64,000 nucleotides of DNA from Methanothrix harundinacea 6Ac (GCF_000235565.1 NC_017527.1:1798001-1862000); one strand, 5' to 3'; counted from the stretch's first letter, positions 52,431 through 62,459 are shown. Made by a program: numbers and translations. Notes: generated from the sequence alone by a model not told the origin.

Positions 52431-53033
52431 TTATGCAGCCCGTCCCTCTTCTTCTACCTCCTCCAGGGACCTTCCCGTCAGAGCGGAGTTGGGCTTCCCC
52501 TCCAGGACGTCGTGGTCGGGGCGCGCAAAGTCGTCCTTCATCTTCACCAGGATCCACCGCTCGTTCTTCCCCCGGCCGGTCCGGGTGAGGGCGTAGCCGC
52601 CCAAGAGCTTCTTTCCCGAGAGGATAAAGGTGGCGTGCCCCCGCTCCAGGGCCTCGGCGATCGGCACCGCCGCCCCATCGGCGCGGGTGGTGTTCTCGTA
52701 GGTCCCGATATCCCAAACGATGACGCTTCCGGCGCCGTACTCACCCTCGGGGATCCTCCCCTCAAAGTCGATGTAGTCGAGGGGGTGGTCCTCGGTGGGG
52801 ACGGCAAGCCGCTTCGTCTTGGTGTCGAGGGAGGGGCCCTTGGGGATCGCCCAGGACTTGAGGACGCCCCCGACCTCGAGGCGGAGGTCGTAGTGGAGCC
52901 TCTTCGCCCGATGCTTCTGGATGGAATAGCGGGGCTTTCCTTCCGAACTCGTGGCGCCGGAGCCCGGGGGCTCGCTGGTTTTGGAGAAGTTTCTTTTTTT
53001 GCGGTAGGCTTCGAGATTATCATCTTCGGACAT
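52431..53033 (-). CDS. Stand-alone LigD-type 3'-phosphoesterase domain
   Basis: About 200 residues matching the PE domain of bacterial DNA ligase D: KHRAKRLHYDLRLEVGGVLK has the H-x-x-R-x-H-YD metal/active site residues, then SWAIPKGPSLD, HPLDYIDFEGRIPEGEYGAG and ERWILVKMKDD. The PE domain trims 3' phosphates or ribonucleotides at breaks before ligation. Archaeal members can occur alone or near a ligase; no ligase is seen here. ATG 53033 is chosen; ATG 53042 is equally possible. It is convergent with the methyltransferase gene. Confidence 0.92.
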   Translation of the reverse strand: MSEDDNLEAYRKKRNFSKTSEPPGSGATSSEGKPRYSIQKHRAKRLHYDLRLEVGGVLKSWAIPKGPSLDTKTKRLAVPTEDHPLDYIDFEGRIPEGEYGAGSVIVWDIGTYENTTRADGAAVPIAEALERGHATFILSGKKLLGGYALTRTGRGKNERWILVKMKDDFARPDHDVLEGKPNSALTGRSLEEVEEEGRAA

Positions 53034-53086
53034 CTTGATCATCCTTTTATCACGCGTGCTGAAGCTATCCGTGAGTTATCGTAGAC

Positions 53087-56000
53087 CTAGGGGAGAGGGA
53101 GTGGAATAGGAAATGCCGGAGTTTGAGCAATAAAACCGCCTAGGTTCGTGTCGATCATCGCTTTCAGAATCCAGTTTATCAAAGTTGCGAGGATCTGGCC
53201 CAGGACCGGAGTGAGGATTATGGCCAAGACTATCCAGAACTTTGGCTTGAATTTTCCCTCCCTCTCGATCATTCCAATGATCTCATCCCTCCGAAGACGG
53301 TAGGCGTCCGCGTAAATGGGCGCGTTCTCTTTAATCTTCTCCACTTCGTCACCTATCTCCCCAATCTGAGCGATCATCTCAGCGATTTGTTCCTGAAGTT
53401 TCTTTGAAAATTCCCTGTGGCGATATCTTGGGTCCAGTCGAAGAACTTCGGCTCCATAGAGAGATTTGATCCGATCAAGCTCCTCTTCCTGACCTGGGAT
53501 TGCATCTTCTCCTTCGATCTCGGTCATGACCTTCTGTAACTTCGAGACGTATAGATTGGGAGTTGGATAGTCCAAGACGTCGACCAGCTCGTCAAGCCAG
53601 CGGCGTTCTTTTTCGAAGAGTGTGGTCTTCCACTTGCCTGCACGCTTCGATCCAGAGACATAAGGTATGATTACTGCGAGCACGAAGAGAAACATCACAA
53701 TTCCTAGGGAGTGGATTGAGATTGGGAACTTGATATCTCCCAGCGAAAGTGAATGGCTAAAGTCTCCTTTCCCGAATATCCAGAGGATCATACCGGAATA
53801 AAGGCCGCTAAGTCCGAGGTGTCCGAACTGAAAGATTATGAGTAATTCGCGGGTTCTGCTATCAAGATTTTTGCCGATCATAGCAGACCAAATAGGCGGA
53901 AGGGTGACGATGAGGCCAAGTAAAAATATAGAACTAAAGGCAATTTTGAGGAATTCAACCATCGAGATCTCGGAGCCAAGGTGGAGACGGAAGTAGAAGA
54001 TGGTGGCCATAAAGGCATATGACAGAACTGACAGAAGGCCGACCGCTCGGATGAAACGCGAAAACCGTGGGCACTTTGCATCGAAGTTCTCGATCTCCTG
54101 GACAAGTTGATTTATCCACGGACTTGCTGGGAAGCCGGAGAGGGACCAAAGCGCTGTAGAGATCACAACCATCACAACTCCTCCGAGCAAGAACTGTCCT
54201 ATGAGGAGGAGGTCAAAGAATCCCGAGAGAATCCACATCATTGCCAAGAATCCCAGCAGATTGATCGAAAGGATCGCGATCGAGGAAGCATATTTCCGGT
54301 GCCGTCTAGTGAGCTCGTATCCAATCAACGCAAGTACTGAATATACGCCCAGGATAACGGCGAAAATCCCAAATTTTCTCTCTGAGTTCATATCCCTTTC
54401 CCTGCCAAGAGAATGGGCCATGGCTGCTTGGGTGAAGTTCTTGAGAGCGTCGAGCGCATCGCCTTTGTTGTACCATGCTTGGACTAATTGCGAATTGAGA
54501 TCGATCGCACGATCGTAAGCCTGGATTGCCTCACTGTAATTGCCCTGGGAATAAAGAGCAAGGCCTTTATTGTTCCATGCATCTTCATCATCAGGATTCA
54601 GCCTAATGGCCTCATCATAGGCCAGGATGGCTTCCTCGTGTTTACCCTGCCCACGAAGAGCAGCGCCTTTGTAGTTCCAAGCCAAGGCAGACTCGGGGTT
54701 GAGACTGATGGCCATATCAATGGCCTCAATGGCCTCGTAGTACTTGCCTTGATCATTAAGATATTTGCCTTTAAAGCTCCATATAAAGGATCCCGCGGGA
54801 TTCAGACTGACGGCCTCGTTAAAGGCTTGCATGGCCTCGTTATACTCATGCTGTTCTCCGAGAATAATGCCTTTTAATGCCCAACCATTGCCTTTGGCTA
54901 TCAAAGTACGGCTTTTGATATTTGAAGCAGTCGAATTTTCCGGATTGAGACTGACGATTTCTTCGTAAGTTGTTATCGTTTCATTGTAAGCCCTGATGGC
55001 CTCCTCAGAAGCGTTGATGGCTTCGTCGTACTTTTCTATAATAAGCAGATTAAAGCTCTTTATTAACCAACAACCCGCATCATTAGGGTTCAGCCTGATG
55101 GCCTCGTCTAAGGCTTTAACGGATTCTTCATGCTCCTCCAGCGAATGGAGAGCATATCCTTTTTTCTTCCAAGCATTTGCATCCTCGGGATTCAGCCTCA
55201 AAACCTCATCATAAGCTTGAACTGCTTCGTCGTACTTGCCTAGTGAATATAGAGCCGCACCTCTATTTTCCCAAGCAGCTACATCATCAGGATTCAAACT
55301 GATGGCTTCATCATAAGCCTGGACTGCATCTTCATACTTGTCTAGAGTTTCGAGGGCGAGACCTTTGAGCATCAAAGCAATGCCTTTGCTTAACCGGGCA
55401 TTTGCATCCTCGGGGTTCCACCGTAGGTCGTCATCATAAGCTTGAATGGAAACATTACAAACCTGTATGGTTTCTTTATATTTGCCCAGGTGATAAAAAG
55501 CAACTCCTTTCTTTAACCAGGCATCGGCGTCCTCAGGATTCAGCCTCGTGGCTTCATCAAATGCTTGGATGGCCTCTTCATACTTGTCCAGTGAAACGAG
55601 AGCTACACCTTTGTTGTTCCAAGCATCTGCATACTCAGGATTCCGCCTGATAGCCTCATCAAATGCCTTGATGGCCTCGTTGTACCTGCCTTGTGAATTG
55701 AACGCGGTGCCTTTGCTGTTCCAAGCATCGGCATACTCAGGATTCAGCTTTATGACCTCGTCATAAGCCTGGATAGCCTCGTCGTACCTGCTCTGTGAAT
55801 CGAGGGCATTACCTTTGCTATACCAAGCATCGACATATTCAGGATTCAACCTGATAGCCTCATCGAATGCTTGGATGGCCTCATCATACTTGCCTTGATT
55901 ATTGAGAGTTAGACCCTTGTTATACCAGGCAGCGACATGCTCGGGATCCAGCCTAATGGTTTCATTAAAAGTTTGTATAGCTTCGTCATACTTGCCTTGT

Positions 56001-57133
56001 GATTTGAGTGATAACCCTTTGTTGTTCCAAGCATCTGCATACTCAGGACTAAGTCTGATAGCCTCATCATAAGCTTTGATAGCTTCGTCGGATTTGCCCC
56101 GGTTATACAAAGCAACGCCTTTTATATTCCAACCGTTAGCATTCTCAGGATCCAGGCTAATGGCTTCATTAGACGCTTGGATGGCCTCATCATACTTGCC
56201 TTGATGCAAGAGAGCTTCACCTTTACGGTTCCAAGCATCTGCATACTCAGGACTAAGTCTGATAGCCTCATCATAAGCCTGGATGGCCTCATCATACTTG
56301 CCTTGAGAATTTAGAGCCACGCCTTTGTTATGCCATGCATAAACATTCTCAGGATCTAGCCGAATGGCCTCATTAGAAGCCCGAATGGCCTCGTCATACT
56401 TGCCCAATCGATAGAGAGCAGCACCTTTATTTATCCATGAATTGAGATCTTCAGGATTCAGCCTGATAGCCTCGTCGTACGCGTATATGGCCAATTCATA
56501 TTTGCCCTGTGAAAAGAGAGTATCGCCTTTGTTCCGCCAAGGCCACATAAATTCTGGGTCTAGTCGAATGGCTTCGTTGTAAGCCTTGATGGCCTCATCA
56601 TAATTACCCTGTGAATAGAGAGCATAGCCTTTGCTGTTCCAGGCATTGGCATATTCGGGATACAGCCTGATGGCCTCGTTGTAAGCCTTGATTGCCTCAT
56701 CGTACTTACCCTGTAAATAGAGAGCATAGCCTTTGTTGTGCCAGGCATTGGCATATTCGGGGTCCAGTCTGATGGCCTCGTTGTAAGCCTTGATTGCCTC
56801 ATCGTACTTACCCTGCTTCTCAAAAGCGAGGCCTTTGTTGTACCAAGGCCACACAAATTCGGGGTCTAGTCGAATGGCCTCTTTGTAGTCCTGAATAGCC
56901 TCGTCGTAGTTACCCTGTAAATAGAGAGCATAGCCTTTGTTATTCCACTCATCAGGATCTGACTCGTTGAATATACCAAAAGCGGGACCGACAGTGAGCA
57001 CGTTGTTCAACTCATCGGGATCCGACTCATTCTCAATCGAGAATTCATCGGCCAGATCATCTGCCGCAGCAATATCAGGAGCCGCCAGCAGTGCGAGCAG
57101 AACGACCGACGCCAAGATCCATCCTAGCTTCAT
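53087..57133 (-). CDS. Giant TPR-repeat membrane protein
   Basis: 1348 residues. A signal peptide (LGWILASVVLLALLAAPDIA) leads to more than twenty tandem 34-residue TPR units (about 60-900), each with the NKGxAL...GKYDEAIxAYDEAIRLxP pattern; their near identity shows recent internal duplication. About seven to eight membrane helices follow (about 915-1180), then a soluble helical stretch and a final hydrophobic helix near 1310. The TPR superhelix would lie outside the cell and the tail mostly within or under the membrane. Such proteins serve as scaffolds for protein complexes; the partner is unknown. Base composition is more AT-rich than in adjacent core genes. Confidence 0.9.
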   Translation of the reverse strand: MKLGWILASVVLLALLAAPDIAAADDLADEFSIENESDPDELNNVLTVGPAFGIFNESDPDEWNNKGYALYLQGNYDEAIQDYKEAIRLDPEFVWPWYNKGLAFEKQGKYDEAIKAYNEAIRLDPEYANAWHNKGYALYLQGKYDEAIKAYNEAIRLYPEYANAWNSKGYALYSQGNYDEAIKAYNEAIRLDPEFMWPWRNKGDTLFSQGKYELAIYAYDEAIRLNPEDLNSWINKGAALYRLGKYDEAIRASNEAIRLDPENVYAWHNKGVALNSQGKYDEAIQAYDEAIRLSPEYADAWNRKGEALLHQGKYDEAIQASNEAISLDPENANGWNIKGVALYNRGKSDEAIKAYDEAIRLSPEYADAWNNKGLSLKSQGKYDEAIQTFNETIRLDPEHVAAWYNKGLTLNNQGKYDEAIQAFDEAIRLNPEYVDAWYSKGNALDSQSRYDEAIQAYDEVIKLNPEYADAWNSKGTAFNSQGRYNEAIKAFDEAIRRNPEYADAWNNKGVALVSLDKYEEAIQAFDEATRLNPEDADAWLKKGVAFYHLGKYKETIQVCNVSIQAYDDDLRWNPEDANARLSKGIALMLKGLALETLDKYEDAVQAYDEAISLNPDDVAAWENRGAALYSLGKYDEAVQAYDEVLRLNPEDANAWKKKGYALHSLEEHEESVKALDEAIRLNPNDAGCWLIKSFNLLIIEKYDEAINASEEAIRAYNETITTYEEIVSLNPENSTASNIKSRTLIAKGNGWALKGIILGEQHEYNEAMQAFNEAVSLNPAGSFIWSFKGKYLNDQGKYYEAIEAIDMAISLNPESALAWNYKGAALRGQGKHEEAILAYDEAIRLNPDDEDAWNNKGLALYSQGNYSEAIQAYDRAIDLNSQLVQAWYNKGDALDALKNFTQAAMAHSLGRERDMNSERKFGIFAVILGVYSVLALIGYELTRRHRKYASSIAILSINLLGFLAMMWILSGFFDLLLIGQFLLGGVVMVVISTALWSLSGFPASPWINQLVQEIENFDAKCPRFSRFIRAVGLLSVLSYAFMATIFYFRLHLGSEISMVEFLKIAFSSIFLLGLIVTLPPIWSAMIGKNLDSRTRELLIIFQFGHLGLSGLYSGMILWIFGKGDFSHSLSLGDIKFPISIHSLGIVMFLFVLAVIIPYVSGSKRAGKWKTTLFEKERRWLDELVDVLDYPTPNLYVSKLQKVMTEIEGEDAIPGQEEELDRIKSLYGAEVLRLDPRYRHREFSKKLQEQIAEMIAQIGEIGDEVEKIKENAPIYADAYRLRRDEIIGMIEREGKFKPKFWIVLAIILTPVLGQILATLINWILKAMIDTNLGGFIAQTPAFPIPLPLP

Positions 57134-57402
57134 CCAATCCTCCTCAAACGGCTACAGTTATTCATCCTCACCCTTTAAAATCTGTTTTCCTCTTCTGCAC
57201 TTGGAAGCCACTATCCGCCCGGTGATGAACTATATTTAGCTGGAGGCGAAAGCATCTGAAGCCCGAACTGTGCGATCAACTTGTGGCCAAGCTTTCCCAG
57301 AGGCGCCGGCCATCGCGGCATGAAGGGGGCTGATTAGGGTGAGGGACGCCGAACCCGCCTCCGCAAGATGGAGATGGAGCGACGTAATATTGGAGACGAC
57401 TG

Positions 57403-58839
57403 ATGAAGATCAACGATCATGAAGAGCCAGAAGGGATCTCCCCCGATGAGAGGGCGGAGGCTGCGCCTCCGGCGCCCCCCCGGGTCCTCTTCACCACCGT
57501 CTGCCGCAATCCGGGGGAGGGGTACGACTACATCGGATCCAACTCCCGGTCGAGGTGGTTTCGGTTCCGCTGGCCGAGAGATCAGTCCTTCGGCCTGCGG
57601 TTCCTCCAGCAGAACGTCCCCGAGCTGGAGATAATGGAGTTTCCGACCTTTGACCAGTACAAGAGGAGGCTCGCCGAGGGGTGGGACGTCGTCGGCATAT
57701 CCTTCTACATCAGCGAGACGGAGGAGGCGCTTGCCATGGCAGATTTCGCCCGGGCGTCGGGGGCGGTCGGGGAGGTCTGGGCGGGCAACTACGGAGCCCT
57801 CACCCCTGCCGTCGAGGAGAAGTTCGACCGGGCCGTCGTCGGCTACGCCGAGGACGAGGTCGCTGCCTACTTCGGCCGGAAGGTCGATCGAATCGTTCAC
57901 CCGCCCCTCATCGAGCACCTCGCCGCCCCCTTCGGCCTGAAGCTGAACATCTACGGCGCCCTCTTCACCATCCGGGGATGCGCCGTCGGCTGCAAGTTCT
58001 GCCAGGCGACCTCCTTCTGCAGCCGGCCGAGGCCCCTCCCCCTGGAGGCGATCGAGAGGGTTTTGTCGTACTACCGGGACCAGGGGATCAAGGTCGTCGT
58101 CATCGAGGACGAGAGCTTCGGGTCGGACCGAAGACACGCCGACCGGGTCGCGGAGCTCCTCGACGAGCACGGGATGGTCTGGGGGTGCATGGCCCGGGCC
58201 GACTACCTCCGGGATAAGGTCGACGAGTGGGCGGAGATGAGGCGGCGGCCGTCCCGCGGGGGAGGAGGAAAAAACCCCGTCAGGGGCTTTGCGGGCGCCG
58301 CCATCGGGATCGAGAGCTTCCACCAGCAGGTCCTCGACGGCGTCGCGAAGCGGGAGGGGGCGGGGGAGATCCTGGAGACGGTCGAGAAGCTGAAGAGCCA
58401 CGGCCTGGGGACCGTCGGCTACTACATGATCGGCTTTCCGACGGATACTGCAGCGTCGATAAGAGAGGACGTAGAGAGGCTCGCCTCCCTCAAGCTCGAC
58501 CTCACCCAGATCTGCGTCCTCACCCCGCTGCCCAGAACGAAGCTATGGGAGGAGGTCGCCGGAAGGTACGGGATATCCGACCCCGACTACCACCACTTCG
58601 ACGGAAAGCACCTCGTCTGGAACCACCCGAATATCTCGCCGGAGGAGATGGAGGTCCTCCTCGACTGGTCGATGAGGAGGGTGAACCCAAGGACGGCGCC
58701 CCTGCGGTCCTCGGCGAGGATCTGGAGGAAGGCCTACGGCGAGGCGGGGGTCGCCGGGATAAGGGTGCTGCTATCCTGCCTCGTCCGGGCGAACAGCTTC
58801 GACTACGGCGGGCCTCCGAGGATGCTGGAGGCGGATTGA
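57403..58839 (+). CDS. B12-binding-type radical SAM protein
   Basis: A 478-residue radical SAM enzyme. An N-terminal Rossmann-like region (DVVGISFYISETEEALAMAD) resembles a cobalamin-binding domain, although the DxHxxG motif is not obvious. The iron-sulfur motif is RGCAVGCKFCQATSF (Cx3Cx2C). VVVIEDESFG and GAAIGIESFHQQVLDGV belong to the TIM barrel of the HemN/MiaB/BchE group. The reaction is unknown. ATG 57403 lies divergent to the TPR gene, 269 bases away. The next gene starts 37 bases after the stop. Confidence 0.87.
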   Translation: MKINDHEEPEGISPDERAEAAPPAPPRVLFTTVCRNPGEGYDYIGSNSRSRWFRFRWPRDQSFGLRFLQQNVPELEIMEFPTFDQYKRRLAEGWDVVGISFYISETEEALAMADFARASGAVGEVWAGNYGALTPAVEEKFDRAVVGYAEDEVAAYFGRKVDRIVHPPLIEHLAAPFGLKLNIYGALFTIRGCAVGCKFCQATSFCSRPRPLPLEAIERVLSYYRDQGIKVVVIEDESFGSDRRHADRVAELLDEHGMVWGCMARADYLRDKVDEWAEMRRRPSRGGGGKNPVRGFAGAAIGIESFHQQVLDGVAKREGAGEILETVEKLKSHGLGTVGYYMIGFPTDTAASIREDVERLASLKLDLTQICVLTPLPRTKLWEEVAGRYGISDPDYHHFDGKHLVWNHPNISPEEMEVLLDWSMRRVNPRTAPLRSSARIWRKAYGEAGVAGIRVLLSCLVRANSFDYGGPPRMLEAD

Positions 58840-58876
58840 AGAGAGGAGGATCTTCCGTGCCGATCGAGGTCAGATC

Positions 58877-59713
58877 TTGAAGGTCGTATACTCAGAGAGG
58901 TTCGCTGAGAGGTACACCACCAACCCCGTCGAGAGCCCCGACCGGGTGCGGCTTCCGGCCCGGGAGCTGGCGGGCTATGAGTTCGTAGAGCCCCCCCAAG
59001 CGAGCCTCGAGGATGTATCGCGGATCCACAGCCGCGAGCATATCGAGAGGGTGAGGGAAAAGGGGATGCTGGCTCCCGCCCTGCTGGCGGCCGGAGGCGC
59101 CTGCCGGGCCGCGGAGATCGCCCTTCGAGGCGAGGCCGCCTTCGCCCTGGTCCGGCCGCCGGGCCACCACGCCGCGAGCGACCACGCCTGGGGGATGTGC
59201 TACCTCAACAACGTCGCCATCGCCGTCAGGATGGCCCTGGATAGGATGGGTGGCGGCATGGGAGGGGAGGCGGAAGGCCCGAAGGAGGCGGGGTTGGGAC
59301 GCCGGAGGGGGGGCGGCTCCGGCGGCAGGGTCCTGATCGTGGACATCGACCTCCACTTCGGCGACGGGACGGTCAGCATATTTCGGTGGGATGAGAGGGT
59401 CCGGATCGCAAACGTCGGCGCCATCGACCCCGGCTTCGACTACCTCACCCTCGATCCCGCCGGCTACATCGGCCAGGTGGAGAGGGCCGTTGCAGAATCT
59501 GAATTCGACCTCCTCGCCGTCTCCGCCGGCTTCGACACCTACCTCCTCGACTGGGGCGGCCTCCTCGACCTCTCCGACTACGAGGAGATCGGCAGGATCC
59601 TGAAGGAAGGGGCGGAGGAGAGGTGCTCTGGCCGGAGGTTCGCCGTCCTGGAGGGTGGCTATCACCAGGATCTCCGGCTCTGCGTCAAGGGCTTCGTCAG
59701 GGGGTTTGAATGA
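58877..59713 (+). CDS. Histone deacetylase family amidohydrolase
   Basis: A 278-residue arginase-deacetylase fold enzyme. LVRPPGHHAASDHAWGMCYL carries the His pair, VDIDLHFGDGTVSIF the zinc-binding Asp and His, and VSAGFDTYLLDWGGL the second Asp; a C-terminal LEGGYHQDL with Tyr completes the set. The family acts on acetylated lysine, polyamines or related amides. An Ala/Gly-rich insertion of about 25 residues sits between the His pair and the zinc site. Start TTG 58877. It probably shares a transcript with the radical SAM gene. Confidence 0.92.
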   Translation: MKVVYSERFAERYTTNPVESPDRVRLPARELAGYEFVEPPQASLEDVSRIHSREHIERVREKGMLAPALLAAGGACRAAEIALRGEAAFALVRPPGHHAASDHAWGMCYLNNVAIAVRMALDRMGGGMGGEAEGPKEAGLGRRRGGGSGGRVLIVDIDLHFGDGTVSIFRWDERVRIANVGAIDPGFDYLTLDPAGYIGQVERAVAESEFDLLAVSAGFDTYLLDWGGLLDLSDYEEIGRILKEGAEERCSGRRFAVLEGGYHQDLRLCVKGFVRGFE

Positions 59714-59780
59714 CCACCCTCTCCGGCAAAAGAGGCTTAAAGCAAGGGGGAGATAAGATGAGGATCAGAGGTGATACGAG

Positions 59781-59903
59781 TTGGCTAAAGTGGGAGAAGT
59801 TTACCGGTGCGAGGTCTGCGGCAACGTAGTTCTGGTCCAGGAGGCCGGCGCGGGGATGCTGGTCTGCTGCGGAAAGCCGATGGTCCTCGCGAAGAAGGCG
59901 TGA
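59781..59903 (+). CDS. Desulforedoxin-type FeS4 protein
   Basis: A 40-residue protein from TTG 59781 with GAGGTGA seven bases upstream. YRCEVCGNVVLVQEAGAGML is followed by VCCGKPMVLA: CxxC and CC give the rubredoxin-like FeS4 site of desulforedoxin and the N-terminal domain of desulfoferrodoxin. It would serve as a small electron carrier or in oxygen defence. It stands between the deacetylase gene and the marker 9 gene. Confidence 0.88.
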   Translation: MAKVGEVYRCEVCGNVVLVQEAGAGMLVCCGKPMVLAKKA

Positions 59904-59990
59904 TCGGGAGAGCGCCAACCTTTTTTCTGAACGGCCCAGGCCGAAAAGCTGATATCCCCGCCAGGAGTCTCGCCTTGGGGCCCGATATTG

Positions 59991-60953
59991 ATGTTGAAGA
60001 TCGGATACCTTGAACTGAATAACCCCCTGGCGATCGCCTCCGCCTCCCAGGAGCTGGGGGGGCTCAACGGCTCCCCGGGGCTGATCATCCTCGGGCGGTT
60101 CGACCTCCACCAGGCCGCCCCCTCGGCCATAAGGAGCAGGATGGAGAGGATCTCCAGCTCCTCCGCCCTGGGGTTCTCGACCTTCGGGGGGGATCTGGAT
60201 GACCTCGCGGAGGCGGCCGGGATGGCGGCCGAGGAGGGGTGGCTCATCGAGGTGGAGCTCCCCCGGGCCGGGGGGATCGCTGAGGTAGTCGGGGCTGTCA
60301 AAGGGGAGGGGGCGGCCCTCTCGTTGAGGGTGAGGCCGAAGGGCCTCGAGGACCTCTCCCCCCTCGCCCGAGAGGCCCGGGAGGGGGGTGCCGACCTCCT
60401 CCACCTCGACCTCCGCGGCCTCGGCCCTGCAGCCCTGAAGGTCGTCAGGAAGGTCTCCGACGGCGGGGCTCCGCCGCTCTTGGCCATGGCCGATGTCGGC
60501 GACTTCGAGGCCGCGAAGGACCTCCTCTCCATGGGGGCGGATATGATATCGCTGTCTGAGAGGGCCGACCCCGAGTTCGTCGGATGGCTCGCCGGGGCCC
60601 TCAAGAGGTTCCAGGAGCTCGTAGGGTGGTACAACGCCCCCAAGCACATCTGCTCCGGGGGCGACCTCCGGGGGGTCGCCTTCTGCTGCCCTCCGGTGAA
60701 GAGCTGCCCCCTCCTCGCGGCCCTCAAGAAGATGGGGATCTCGCCCCGAGAGTTCATAGAGAAGAAGATCGCCCTCACCCGGGGGACGCCCCTGGAGCCC
60801 GGAGACGGCACCTGCTTTGGGAGCCTCGCCTGGTGCTGCAAGATCACCAAGCCCTGCTTCATGAGGGACGCCGTCCTGGAGGAGCACGGCATCTCCCCCG
60901 ATGAGTACATGAGGCTGAAGAAGAAGCTCGCCGAGGATCTGCTGAAGGCATGA
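59991..60953 (+). CDS. Methanogenesis marker protein 9
   Basis: About 320 residues. The first 210 look like a TIM-barrel (dihydroorotate-dehydrogenase-like: LSMGADMISLSERADPEFVG). The C-terminus is rich in cysteine: HICSGGDLRGVAFCCPPVKS, TCFGSLAWCCKITKPCFMRD. This combination is characteristic of the methanogenesis marker 9 family, found in nearly all methanogens but without proven function. ATG 59991 is preferred over TTG 59988. The stop overlaps the next ATG (ATGA). Confidence 0.88.
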   Translation: MLKIGYLELNNPLAIASASQELGGLNGSPGLIILGRFDLHQAAPSAIRSRMERISSSSALGFSTFGGDLDDLAEAAGMAAEEGWLIEVELPRAGGIAEVVGAVKGEGAALSLRVRPKGLEDLSPLAREAREGGADLLHLDLRGLGPAALKVVRKVSDGGAPPLLAMADVGDFEAAKDLLSMGADMISLSERADPEFVGWLAGALKRFQELVGWYNAPKHICSGGDLRGVAFCCPPVKSCPLLAALKKMGISPREFIEKKIALTRGTPLEPGDGTCFGSLAWCCKITKPCFMRDAVLEEHGISPDEYMRLKKKLAEDLLKA

Positions 60954-61822
60954 CGACGAATCCCGACCGTGTTGCGCAAGCGGCACAGCTCGCGATGCTG
61001 ATCGAGCTCTCCACCTCCCCGAAGCCGGGGAACGTAGATCGGTCCCACGACTTCGAGGAGGTGAAGTTCCACCACTTCCTCATCAGCGCCGTCTCCGCCT
61101 ACCCCGCCTTCCGGGACGCGGCACTGGGGCTTCTTCCGACGGGCGCCCTCATCCGCCGGGCGGTCGGATCGTGGCGGGGGTGGGGGCTCTCCCAGAACAC
61201 CCACTTCGGCTCCCTGACCCTCCTCATCCCCCTGGCGGCGGCGGCGGGGAGGGGGGGGGATCTGAGGGGCTCCGTGGCGGAGGTCCTGGAGGAGACGACG
61301 GCGGAGGACGCCGTCGAGTTCTACGCCGCCTTCGAGATCGCCGGGGCGAGGGTGGCGGAGGTGGCGGATCTGAGCCTGAAAGACCCCGCCTCCCCCGATA
61401 AGATCCGCTCCGAGGGGAAGACCCTCCTGGAGCTGATGCGCCTCTCCTCGGCCCACGACCTGGTGGCCAGGGAGTGGTCGATGGGCTTTGAGAGGAGCTT
61501 TCACCTCGCCCGCCTTCTGGCGGAGCGGGTCGGAGAGCTCGGCCTCAACGACGGGGTGGCGATCACCTATCTGGAGGCCCTGGCAGCCGTCCCCGACAGC
61601 CTCGTCGCCTCAAAGTTCGGGCTGGAGAGGGCGAAGGAGGCGTCGGAGAGGGCGAGGGCGATCCTGGGGTTTGAGGTCGAAGAGACCCTCCGCCTGGCCG
61701 AGGAGCTGGACAGGATGTTCGTGGAGGAGGACATAAACCCCGGGTCAACGGCGGACCTGATGGCAGCGGCCCTCTTCATAGCCCTGATGGAGGGGGCCAT
61801 CTTCGGGAGGGACGAAGGATGA
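60950..61822 (+). CDS. CitG-like (triphosphoribosyl-dephospho-CoA synthase family) protein
   Basis: A 290-residue protein of the CitG/MdcB family. AMLIELSTSPKPGNVDRSHD is the strongly conserved SxxPKPGNV motif, NTHFGSLTLLIPLAAAAG the second, and VEEDINPGSTADLMAAALFI the third. CitG makes the prosthetic group precursor of citrate lyase in bacteria; methanogens lack that enzyme, so the archaeal version probably makes a related phosphoribosyl product, perhaps for cofactor synthesis. It overlaps marker 9 and DUF447 by four bases each. Confidence 0.9.
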   Translation: MTTNPDRVAQAAQLAMLIELSTSPKPGNVDRSHDFEEVKFHHFLISAVSAYPAFRDAALGLLPTGALIRRAVGSWRGWGLSQNTHFGSLTLLIPLAAAAGRGGDLRGSVAEVLEETTAEDAVEFYAAFEIAGARVAEVADLSLKDPASPDKIRSEGKTLLELMRLSSAHDLVAREWSMGFERSFHLARLLAERVGELGLNDGVAITYLEALAAVPDSLVASKFGLERAKEASERARAILGFEVEETLRLAEELDRMFVEEDINPGSTADLMAAALFIALMEGAIFGRDEG

Positions 61823-62406
61823 TACGCGATCTTGGAAGGATCGAAGAGCTGGGAATATTCGACGGGATAAACGAGATTATTGCCACCACGGTGAACGAGG
61901 CTGGAACCCATAACGCTGCGCCCCTGGGGCTGATAAGGACGGGCGAGACCCTATCAGTCCGGCTCTTCGTTGGAACTCACACCTACGAGAATATAATGTC
62001 AGGAAAGAAGTTCGTGGCGAACGTATCCCACGATCCGATCCTCTTCGTCGAGACGGCTCTTGGGGACATCTCCGACGAGAACTTCGTCGAGAGGGACGGA
62101 GAGGTCACCCTCCGAGACGCCGAGGCTTGGGCCCTCTTCAGGTGTGAGCCGAACGGCCTGGACATCGCCCTCCCGGAGGTGGAGTTCGTCAAGGGCGAGG
62201 TCCTGGAGAGGGAGTTTCGGGCCGTCAACCGGGGGATCAACCTCGTCGTTGAGGCTGCCGTCGCCGCGACCCGCTACGTCGCCCTCAAGAGCGATCTCTA
62301 CCTGGAGGAGATCTTCAAGATCCGCCGGATCGTCAACCGCTGCGGCGGCCCCCGGGAGATCGAGGCGATGGACCGGCTGGAGGAGCTGATCGAGGGGTCA
62401 GATTGA
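61819..62406 (+). CDS. DUF447 flavoprotein-like (FMN-binding split barrel) protein
   Basis: A 195-residue protein of the DUF447 family: GINEIIATTVNEAGTHNAAP and GLIRTGETLSVRLFVGTHTY match the FMN-binding split barrel, and FRAVNRGINLVVEAAVAATR the helical C-terminal part. Found in methanogens next to CitG-like genes and thought to act in methanopterin or related cofactor synthesis; this is by family and context only. ATG 61819 overlaps the preceding stop. Confidence 0.87.
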   Translation: MIRDLGRIEELGIFDGINEIIATTVNEAGTHNAAPLGLIRTGETLSVRLFVGTHTYENIMSGKKFVANVSHDPILFVETALGDISDENFVERDGEVTLRDAEAWALFRCEPNGLDIALPEVEFVKGEVLEREFRAVNRGINLVVEAAVAATRYVALKSDLYLEEIFKIRRIVNRCGGPREIEAMDRLEELIEGSD

Positions 62407-62459
62407 GCCGGCGAGATCGAAGAAGGAACGGCGGATGGAGATAGGGTGATTGGTGAATC

